From positions 177,001 to 241,000 of the forward strand of contig OX453273.1 of NCBI GenBank assembly GCA_949710005.1: 64,000 nucleotides of DNA, written 5' to 3'. The DNA comes from Ricordea florida. Taxonomy: Eukaryota; Cnidaria; Anthozoa; Corallimorpharia; Ricordeidae. Numbering within the stretch: the first letter of the stretch is position 1; every line of letters begins with the position of its first letter. A program made the translations under genes and the position numbers. The notes beneath the pieces were generated by a model. It worked only from the letters and a program-made list of their open reading frames with translations. It did not search any database and was not told where the DNA came from. Positions 57,545-64,000 of this stretch are shown here, piece after piece.

Positions 57545-60500
57545 TGGTTGGGTGGCATTCCCAAAACAATAACAAATGTTTTTTTTAACTCATTTTTCCC
57601 GCAAAACTTCCTTCCAGACAAGAAGACTCGTAACCTCGGAGGAAACTCAAAGAATCTCACTAGAACACTTAACAGTTGGCATTCTAAATAAGGATGTTAA
57701 ATGGCGCGATGTGACTGGTCGTTGCAGTCAGTCTTTTGTTTTGTTCCCACGAAACAGGGGATTACATCATCTGCTACTGTACCGGAGTAAAAGCCTAACA
57801 TGGAAGAGGAACGCTCCAGGTTATGGGTTCCTACATTTAACATACTACCAATCAGACTGGGGTCAAGTATTAAGAAAATCATCAACTCGATTCTGAATCG
57901 ATGTAGTGCCAAATTCTCCAAAGTAAACTATAACGAACCGTATGATCCCACCAAGGAGAATTTCTATTCAGATCTTGAGAGTAAAGGGGTTGAATTTTCG
58001 TTCCATGCACTTAGTCATTAGTGTTAGGAGAAGATACACGTTAATCACTTTTTGGAGTGTTCAAAGCGTTATTTATCAAGAAAATCATTTCTGTGTAGGC
58101 TTAAGGAGGCAGGCGTAGATTGTCCAGTAGTCGCCGTGGGCTCAACACCAAGCTGCTCCAAGCCTCCAGACGACATACAAGGAATCACAGAGTTCCATCC
58201 GGGAAATTATGTATTTTATGGTATTATTCTAAATGTAAAATGGTCTCTCATACTGTTGTGTGCTAGGATTCTCGTACCTCTATAGAGTACACACTAGATA
58301 ACTAATCGACCGCACTACACAACTGCTTCATCAGAACTAATTACTTTACTGCTATTTTCAAGGGTATGTTAGGTTAATAGTCACATGAATTTGATTACTG
58401 ACCAGTAATCACAGATTGCTTCATATTTACGAGATTATTCATTCTTAACAAGGAAATACAGTGGTATATATATATACAAGTTATTCAGAAGAAAGTAATT
58501 ATAATAACCTCTTAGTAAACAAGTGTGCTTCTGTACGTTTTTAATTAGGTTATGTTGCAGTCTTACCATGTTTGCTTACGACTCACAACTTTTGGATTGG
58601 CCGGCTTACATAAACAAAAAATTCACAACCTATGACCGTTACAATGAAAATGGTCCGTATAACAGAATCCCGATCAAAAAACTACCAATCAGAACGCGGG
58701 GATTTTTTTGAAGCCAGTGGTAATTTTTCGGGGCTTCTCATTTTCCGTTCAACGTGGGAATCCAACTCTAATTTCAACTCGCCTGATAATTTGTTTTATT
58801 GTATGGCTGGTTCCGCGAGGGGGCAAGATGAGGCAAATCCTGAGTTCTGATTGGCTACCGTAACGGCCATGAAGGGGTCTTGCCCGCTCGAAATTTCCAG
58901 CGTTGTCACGCGAACCCAAACAAAGCAAAATGGCCTTATAATAAATCCTTTATTGACCAAGCTTGTTCGGTTAAGATGACTGGATGTTGGCCTCGTTCTT
59001 TTTTGCGTCGTTATTGACCTCGACTACGTCTACGTCACAAAAAAGAACCAATATGCAGCCATGTTGTCCAAACGCTTGGTCAGTAATGCATATTTACCTT
59101 TCAGATTATGAGCAGGTGCTTTGTGGAGCATGCGCAATGGAGGATGTTGCTGTCCGTGTACTGACCAGAGTTATAGGACATAACCATCACAGCGGACAAC
59201 TTTTGATTGACTGCGGCTGGACTGCATTGTCACATGACAGTCTGGGACAACTTCCCACAGGATTCTGTTATTTTGATGGTCATCCAAATCTCAAGTGAGT
59301 CGAATATTTGGGTCAAGTTTATGTAAAATATGTATCCTTTTATTTACTTTCGCCATTGCGCCGAACAAATGAGCGAAGCAAATAATGTTGTTTGTTTCTT
59401 TTCCTTTTTTTTTTTGCCTCTCGTTTTTGTTAAACGGTAATGCATGTGTTGGAGCGCTGTGTATTGCTTCGTCAATAAAAACTGTTTTGGGATTAAGTAT
59501 CAAAAACAAAGTTCTAAGCGCTTTTCCAAACTCCTTAAATTTAATTATTGAAACCAAAATGAGACAAAACTTCCGAGTGTATGGTGAACTTAACTAAAAC
59601 ATGCATTGCCTTGGTATGGATTTCATTTCACGGAACATTTTCCCGCCATTGGTGCGGGCAACGCGTAGTTGCTTGAGGTCTTGATCAGTTCATTGAACTA
59701 TACGAATCTATTGTGATTGGCCGAAGTTATCGCTGTGGTTCAGGTATTACGACTGTCAGGTGAAAACGCTGTATCTTGAAACATTTGAGATCAACAGACT
59801 GACCTAATCAAGAGTTTTCAGCAGAGCGAAAACATGTTTGCTTTTAATCTAATCTAGGTCATTGCAAACTAAGGTATCACTGTCCGAATTGAAGTGTTCA
59901 GTTGTTGTGATGCTAGGTTAGTGAAGATGACTCAAGAGATCGGTAGAGTGGAAGCAGTGGAGGGAGCCCTAGATATGTCTCTTTATCCAATAGGATCTTT
60001 GCTGAAGATAATTCCTTTTCATGTGAGTAGTATGTCCTACTAGTAATACGTTTGTGTTGCACTTGCTTCATTATTACTTCTGCTGTACTAGTTGTGATCC
60101 CAATGAGTCTGTGCAGCCTAAGTACCTAGAGTATTATTGGTGTAATATATCAAGCACGAGATACAGTAATTTTGGAAAAATTCCAGGTGTTTGATAAATG
60201 ATGAAACACATGTAGGGAGTGTATGATATAGCTTCCCGAACAAAGATTTAGAAGAAGAAATTTACGATGCAAAACGAGCCGTGTTTCATATTACGAGCTC
60301 AGTCCTTGATTTCCTTTGTCTTTCTCTTTTGCATTGAGTTTGAGAAAGAACAGCTGGTCCATCTCAGGACTAAACACAATACTTCACTGTGCGGCCCGCT
60401 AAATTCAAGAGTTTGTTTTGGTCGCCAAAATGTCTCCAGAGATTTTTCTTACAAACCTCGTTTCCTCGTATTACCGAGGTGACCGTAAGGTGGGGTTCCA

Positions 60501-60925
60501 CTGCAATTGTATCACCTGTTTCAAACCTCTGGCCCCCTGACTGGAAGTCCAGCATGCAAGCCAACACACTACCGTGATTCCTCTCTACTACTGAGCGACC
60601 CCTTCTCTTGACGTTTCGGGCAGCCGCTTTAGAGGCCTTAGAGCAAATAAGTATGAGCAACATATTGGGAGGAGTGTATCTGCGATGTGATGTTAGGGCG
60701 TCTAATCCAGAGATCCGTGTAGAGTACCAATACCCTTTGGTACTTCCTGCTACATACTCTATATGCGAACCTCGGATGTTTAGGCCTCCTGTGTAATTAG
60801 TAGGTGATCTGATTGCAACGTATTTTTTTCAACAGGCATGCGCTGCAGCCTATATGCATCCTGTGTACTATGTTGTCAGCGGAGAATCTGTTAAGGAAAG
60901 GTGGATTCCCAACAAAGGCTGGTGA
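48282..60925 (+). CDS. DSD1-like: D-serine dehydratase / D-threonine aldolase-family PLP enzyme
   Basis: A fold-type III PLP enzyme of the eukaryotic D-serine dehydratase group. It is expected to convert D-serine (or D-threo-3-hydroxyaspartate) to a keto acid and ammonia, with zinc. Seven exons join in phase: 48282-48424, 53033-53313, 53938-54118, 58099-58220, 59105-59294, 59917-60022 and 60836-60925 (TGA 60923), giving 370 residues, the usual family length. 'TPAFLVDLEKTKINSEAMIE' opens the barrel and 'VLRPHMKTHRT' holds the PLP lysine (about residue 42). 'VAVGSTPSCSKPPDDIQGIT' and 'EFHPGNYVFYDYEQ' are the substrate and phosphate loops. 'IIPFHACAAAYMHPVYYV' contains the H-A-C motif known to bind zinc. 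No targeting signal is seen, so it is probably cytosolic. Introns 1 and 3 are enlarged by nested transposons. Confidence 0.93.
49090..49330 (+). repeat. Tandem TCATGGTTTGATATAAT array, left arm
   Basis: About a dozen units of 17-20 bases alternating GATATAAT and GAAATAAT, the inner part of the foldback arm. Confidence 0.9.
49716..51129 (-). mobile_element. Pogo/Tigger-like element in the foldback array
   Basis: The ends CCGTATTTTCCGGTGTATAA and (inverted) GTATTTTACGGTGTATAAGT with internal GTATAAGTCGACC repeats, flanked by TA. On the minus strand the transposase C-terminal part is readable. The element is about 1.4 kb, so most of the transposase is deleted. Confidence 0.88.
50537..50960 (-). 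pseudogene. Pogo/Tigger DDE transposase C-terminal part
   Basis: 'LQPLDVSLNKPFKDRQW' follows a GGL(T)S-type turn, the classic end of the pogo/jerky DDE domain, then 'SFQKCGISNAIDGTEDDILW' and an acidic tail to 'FGDSGDEDDFDGF'. The ORF is open for 131 codons, but the catalytic Asp residues upstream are missing. Confidence 0.9.
52242..53032. other. End of intron 1, unclassified repeat
   Basis: 52380-52700 contains TAACCTAGGATTACCGAGAA and GGTTGGCGCTATCCGGCTTT flanked by short CGTGTAATTTCACGCGTATA words, probably a decayed repeat. Otherwise nothing is recognised. Confidence 0.35.
53370..53530 (+). repeat. Degenerate GACAGACC/GACTGA simple repeat
   Basis: Many short GACAGACC, GACTGACAG and GACCGAC words in tandem immediately after exon 2 of the D-serine dehydratase-like gene. 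Confidence 0.8.
54609..55829. mobile_element. Harbinger-like element with minisatellite core
   Basis: The inverted ends (starting AGGCCGATGCACGCGAGGGG and AGGCCGATACACACGAGGGG) differ at 3 of 42 bases and are flanked by a 3-bp TAA duplication (54606-54608, 55830-55832), the PIF/Harbinger signature. Minus strand 55100-54950 reads 'ARFWLLRRQEKGAFYTIFRE', similar to the start of Harbinger (HARBI1-like) proteins. A 20-base perfect palindrome ATATTTAACCGGTTAAATAT is at 54753-54772. Confidence 0.88.
55223..55793. repeat. 44-bp minisatellite, 13 units
   Basis: Units start every 44 bases (55223, 55267 ... 55751), each with CCCTCGTGTGTACCATAACA and TGGAGCACGCTCCCGCAGTA. Two units (55399 and 55575) share an A for C change (GAGCAAGCTCC) and lie exactly four units apart, so a four-unit block was duplicated. 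The unit resembles the element's own terminal sequence. Confidence 0.95.
57478..57543 (+). repeat. (ATGT)n/(GT)n microsatellite
   Basis: ATGT repeats, then GT repeats, then ATGT again, at the 3' end of the LINE. Confidence 0.95.
58965..59090. repeat. Hairpin repeat (family copy 2) touching an exon
   Basis: Arms CCAAGCTTGTTCGGTTAAGA and the inverse ending CAAACGCTTGG, separated by GCGTCGTTATTGACCTCGAC. It matches 13532-13671 in inverse orientation and ends about 15 bases before the exon that starts at 59105. Confidence 0.8.
60370..60480 (+). repeat. Dispersed repeat 'GCGGCCCGCTAAATTC', copy 3
   Basis: Shares TTCACTGYRCGGCCYGCTAA, GGTCGCCAAAATGTCTC and CTTACAAACCTCG with 31490-31650. Confidence 0.6.
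60500..60605 (-). tRNA. tRNA-like SINE head, minus strand
   Basis: Reverse strand has CACGGTAGTGTGTTGG (weak A box) and CCAGAGGTTTGAAACAGG (B box). The anticodon arm does not fold well; this is SINE-like, not a functional tRNA. Confidence 0.35.
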
Positions 60926-61175
60926 AGGGGACTGGACCAAGATTCAAGATGCGATTTGTCTATGGTTTAGTCTCAGTTCTTGGGAACCAATTCGAATTTT
61001 GGCCAGTATTTTATCGTAAATTTGGGTGGAGTGAGGATGACATTTTACAACAGATGAAACGTTACATGGTACATGAGGCCAAAAAAAAAAAAAAAAAGCG
61101 GAACGTACCGAACAAATAGCTCGCTTCATTAAAAAGGGTTTTTTAGTTCTTGTCTTGCCCCAATCATTTTCTTGA

Positions 61176-61181
61176 AATAAA
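61176..61181 (+). terminator. Candidate polyadenylation signal AATAAA
   Basis: AATAAA about 250 bases after the stop of the D-serine dehydratase-like gene, with a TG-rich stretch (CTTCTGTGATATTGTT) just beyond. Confidence 0.5.
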
Positions 61182-61930
61182 GACTTCTGTGATATTGTTA
61201 CCATCCATTGGTATATGCAATAGCTTTGTTACCCTCATCCCTACTTTAAATGCAGCCACCTCTACAGCTGTACAGCTTGCCCTAATTGCAGTTCTCCTTA
61301 TCGAGTTCTCCCCTTCCTTCCATTTTAATCTTAACTGACATCAAATTTTGTTTTCCGCTATTTGTAACCGTTCACAAATATCATTCAGCTTAGACCTAAA
61401 ACAAATTCCAATTTTGCATTCTAACCTTAGGATCCCCTCATGCAGCTTCTCCACCCACCCCACCCCCTTTGAAGGTGAACTGTTTGAAGGTTCAAAAGTG
61501 ACTCGCGAGAATTTTGTGTTTGCAATATTAAGTTAAGTGAAAAGAGAAAATACCACCTCGCACCAGTGAGTGAGATTCACCTGTGGTTGGCCACGTTCTA
61601 AATTCATCTCCTATCTTGATGTAATAACAACAACAGGAATTGTCTTTGCTGTATTTTTAATTAATAAGCTGTCCTACTAATGTTAATTCTGTAATCCTGC
61701 AATAATTTTTAACAATATTATTTATTGTGGTTAATAATATTATTGGTAGCATGAAGCAATATGCTAATAATTTATTTAGCCTCATATCATTGAACCACGA
61801 CATCACCACCAATCAATATCAACAGTTCATTTACAATTTATTTTGCTTTGTTATTTATTCTCTTAGCTCCATTATTACATTTTTTAAAATTTCTTTTAGA
61901 ATCCTAGATGAAAAGGGTTTGCTTTAGTAG
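61182..61930. other. AT-rich spacer, no gene recognised
   Basis: Between the D-serine dehydratase-like gene and the virus-like element. No domain or clear repeat; the left end of the virus-like element could lie inside it. Confidence 0.35.
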
Positions 61931-61939
61931 TTGAAAAGT

Positions 61940-62040
61940 GGGGATTCTGGCTCAATGGGTGTGGTCATTATTTTTTTGGCTCAAAATGGTTTTTGGGTGT
62001 GGTCATTATTTTTTGGCTCAAAATGGTTTTATGTAAATTA
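61940..62040 (+). repeat. Direct repeat GGGTGTGGTCATTATTTTTT
   Basis: Two adjacent copies of GGGTGTGGTCATTATTTTTT followed by TGGCTCAAAATGGTTTT, plus a partial third (GGGTGTGGCC at 62041). They mark the start of the AT-rich virus-like segment. Confidence 0.85.
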
Positions 62041-62090
62041 GGGTGTGGCCAAATTTGTATCTTTTGTGTGGGGTGTTGTATAAAAATTGG

Positions 62091-62106
62091 AAGTTGGGTT
62101 TGGGTG
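62091..62106 (+). promoter_or_regulatory. Shared upstream box AAGTTGGGTTTGGGTG (copy 1)
   Basis: The same 16 bases with one change occur at 62780-62795, each time shortly before an ORF (36 bases before ATG 62143, 47 bases before ATG 62843). This may be a promoter element of the virus-like segment. Confidence 0.5.
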
Positions 62107-62142
62107 GGGTAGGGGTTGGTATATATTGGAGCAAAAGAGAGA

Positions 62143-62727
62143 ATGAATGACATTGATGGAAAGCTTTCTATTATTTTTGATTTCATAAACGAAGATAATT
62201 TTAAAACTAAAGATTTTATTGAAAAGAATAAATCACAGTTACTTTGGTGGCTTAGTAAATATCGTGCATTTGTTAATTATGTTGAAATAGATGTTAATTT
62301 TAATGTGTGGGGTAGTGAATATTTTATTCATAGATTTGGAGATTTTGGTATGGATGGCTCATTTGATGATGTTGTGTATGGATTGGATAGTATTTGTAAA
62401 GAATTATTTGATGTTTATTTGGATCAACTTGATAGTAATCTTCCAAGTGAACTAAATGTTGATGATGTTTACTTAGTTGATGAACTTAGTATTTGTATAT
62501 ATACTAATCCACATAAGATGCTACATAAAAAAATATTTGATGAAACTATTCAAGGAGAGATATTATACCCAGATAATTTTTATAGGAGAATCCATAAAAA
62601 GGCCTTTTACAATGACTTGTGGGAAGAGTTAATGCCTATAGCATGGCATCCAACTAGAATACTTGAATGGTGCCTTGATGTGGAGGAGTTGGAGTATTTG
62701 AAAGAGCGTTGGGGTATATATTGGTAA
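62143..62727 (+). CDS. Hypothetical acidic protein of the virus-like element
   Basis: Not recognised. The frame is open from 62116 (203 residues), but I favour ATG 62143 (194 residues, starting MNDIDGK) because it leaves a spacing from the upstream box similar to the next gene. The product is acidic, rich in Asp, Tyr and Leu, without signal peptide or membrane helix, and ends with a Trp/His/Pro motif 'IAWHPTRILEWCLDVEELEY'. Tails of the form HP-x-R-x4-WC-L occur, as far as I recall, in giant-virus and Polinton-like proteins; this is unverified. It is intron-less and strongly AT-biased in third positions, unlike the host exons. It lies about 115 bases upstream of the next ORF in the same orientation. 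Confidence 0.65.
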   Translation: MNDIDGKLSIIFDFINEDNFKTKDFIEKNKSQLLWWLSKYRAFVNYVEIDVNFNVWGSEYFIHRFGDFGMDGSFDDVVYGLDSICKELFDVYLDQLDSNLPSELNVDDVYLVDELSICIYTNPHKMLHKKIFDETIQGEILYPDNFYRRIHKKAFYNDLWEELMPIAWHPTRILEWCLDVEELEYLKERWGIYW

Positions 62728-62738
62728 TAGTAGAATAT

Positions 62739-62769
62739 ACATTTGTAACGCGACTCACGTTACAAATGT
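62739..62769. promoter_or_regulatory. Perfect inverted repeat between the two ORFs
   Basis: ACATTTGTAACG (62739-62750), a 7-base loop CGACTCA, then CGTTACAAATGT (62758-62769). It starts 12 bases after the first ORF's stop and ends 10 bases before the shared box, so it could act in transcript ending for the first gene or as a binding site for the second. Confidence 0.6.
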
Positions 62770-62779
62770 GAAAAATTTA

Positions 62780-62795
62780 AAGTTGGGTTTAGGTG
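62780..62795 (+). promoter_or_regulatory. Shared upstream box AAGTTGGGTTTAGGTG (copy 2)
   Basis: One mismatch to the copy at 62091-62106, 47 bases before the ATG at 62843. Confidence 0.5.
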
Positions 62796-62842
62796 AGCTA
62801 GTGATTGTTTTAAGGCTTGGCAATTGTTAAAATAATTTCAAT

Positions 62843-64000
62843 ATGGAGAACTTACCAGTACAAGAGTTGAGAGAAATAGCTAAAAAAGCTGGAGTACAGG
62901 GCTATAATAGATTCAGAAAGGCTGAATTACTCGAGGTTCTAGCTGATGTTCAGCCTGAGAACTTAACAGTTAGGGTATTAAGAATCATGGCCAAGAAACT
63001 TGGTACAAAAGGCTATGCCAAGATGCGTAAAACAGAACTTATAAATGTTCTTGGATCTACACAAGCATCTGAGACTAATATTCCAATTCCTGGGCCAGTT
63101 AGACCTACAACAGCAAAACCATCTCGTGCTTCAAACAGGAGAGTGATTGACTTGGCAAGGAATGAAATTAAGAAGTTTACGGATTGGATCCTATCATACA
63201 TTCCAGACTCAACTAAGAGGGTTGTGAGTAAAAGACTAAGAGATCTTCAGAAAAAGGTAGCTAGTATAGCTGAAGAACCGCCGCCACCACCACCTGATTA
63301 CTTTATCCCTGAAAGACATCAAACGGCTCTGAAAGGGTTTCTGAAGACATATATAATAAAGGGTAGAAGTGGCTATGATCCAGTTTCATTCCTGAAGAAG
63401 TCTAGGTCACAGTTTTATGTACTAATGCGTAAACAGAGGAAGCCATTCAAATCAAAGTGTATATTCACATGTGCATTTACAAGGAGGGATAATCAGAATA
63501 ATAGTGTTGTTGAGAGGAGTGAAGGGCACTTTCATTCACATATGGAGACAGTAACAGCTTCAACAAACACATTTAATATGTTTGATATAATTTCAGCTAG
63601 ATTGATTGAATTGGTACAAAAATATGAGAATGAGCGATCTGGATGGGTATTTGACCATATTGTTGATCTTCGTATTGACATAAACCCATTTCAACAGTTC
63701 TCTGGAAGTTCATATATTCCATTATCATCCAAATTGGCCGCCAAGAAGGCAATTATAAATGTTAAGAATGAGAAAGATCAAGAGTGTTTCAAATGGGCAA
63801 TAACATCTGCTGTGTTCCCAAGGGAGAAGAACGCTGAGAGATTGAATAAGGAGATTATAGAGAACTCAGAGAAGCTAGATTAGTCAGGAATAGAGTTTCC
63901 AGTCTCAGCGCTTGCTACGAATCAGGTGGACAGGTTTGAAAGGCAGAACTCATATGGAGTTAATATTCTTGGATATGAGAATGGTGAGCCAACTTTAATA
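62843..64000 (+). pseudogene. Polinton/adintovirus-like large protein, N-terminal part, with in-frame amber
   Basis: Two Rho-N/SAP-like repeats open the protein: 'LPVQELREIAKKAGVQGYNR' (residues 4-33) and 'LTVRVLRIMAKKLGTKGYAK' (39-68). A basic linker and a PPPPPP run (about 150) follow. Then comes a domain with 'PFKSKCIFTCAFTRRD', 'GWVFDHIVDLRIDINPFQQF' and 'GSSYIPLSSKLAAKKAIINV', which I recall from long proteins of cnidarian and arthropod Polinton/adintovirus-like elements, where a family-B DNA polymerase lies further downstream. A TAG at 63881-63883 stops the frame, but the same frame stays open and family-like to the window end, so a point mutation (or readthrough) is more likely than a true end. 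The polymerase itself is not in view. No introns; AT-biased codons. Confidence 0.7.

Noticed and set aside
57385-57691. ORFs rich in Thr-His or Val-Cys repeats
   Set aside because: Translated ATGT/GT microsatellite.
57800-58021. 73-codon ORF just before exon 4 of the D-serine dehydratase-like gene
   Set aside because: No recognisable domain and it does not join the gene's frame; treated as intron.

Overview
Eukaryotic nuclear DNA, most likely from a cnidarian and probably a hexacoral (stony coral or anemone). The reasons are: intron-rich genes with GT-AG junctions and short coding exons, long AT-rich introns packed with mobile elements, and a tRNA-type SINE followed by a 'GGGTTGAGTTTGTTG' tail that I associate with hexacorals. 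There are no operons and no bacterial signals. Two host genes can be rebuilt exon by exon, both on the + strand. (1) Positions 9169-41796 carry a MAP3K2/3 (MEKK2/3)-type kinase: 20 exons giving about 686 residues with a PB1 domain, a Ser-rich linker and an apparently intact kinase domain. The first coding exon(s) are not recognised. (2) Positions 48282-60925 carry a complete seven-exon, 370-residue D-serine dehydratase / D-threonine aldolase-family enzyme with a PLP lysine motif and an H-A-C metal motif. Head-to-head with it, on the - strand, is a possible single-exon coiled-coil membrane protein (47144-47659).

Almost everything else is mobile DNA, much of it nested. From left to right: a LINE endonuclease relic (1-870); a tandem array of tRNA-Thr-like units (1418-2500); a decayed Ty3/gypsy element on the - strand (2797-7070) split by a 324-bp MITE; pogo/mariner-type elements (7270-8223, 9690-10833, 29976-30883); a palindromic SINE pair (10865-11165); long-TIR and hairpin MITEs (12981-13500, 13532-13671). 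Next comes a structurally complete but stop-riddled gypsy element with 143-bp LTRs (14838-19569), sitting inside a LINE ORF1 and itself carrying a small hAT-like MITE. It is followed by an oppositely oriented LINE 3' end (20281-21165), an L1-like LINE inserted into a Ty1/copia relic (25200-28560), and a LINE 3' end (35706-36665).

Inside the D-serine dehydratase-like gene, intron 1 holds a three-level nest (TA-target MITE, then a foldback element with about 600-bp arms, then a pogo element; 48692-52241). Intron 3 holds a LINE interrupted by a Harbinger-like element whose interior is a 44-bp minisatellite (54609-55829). Between the two genes, 45201-46997 is an unclassified TIR element.

The last 2 kb (about 61930-64000) differ in style: AT-rich, intron-less, compact ORFs. 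One ORF looks like the N-terminal part of the large protein of Polinton/adintovirus-like self-synthesising DNA elements (two Rho-N/SAP-like repeats, then a conserved domain), with an in-frame amber codon. Each of the two ORFs is preceded by the same 16-base box. This virus-like element runs out of the window and is the most unusual content here.
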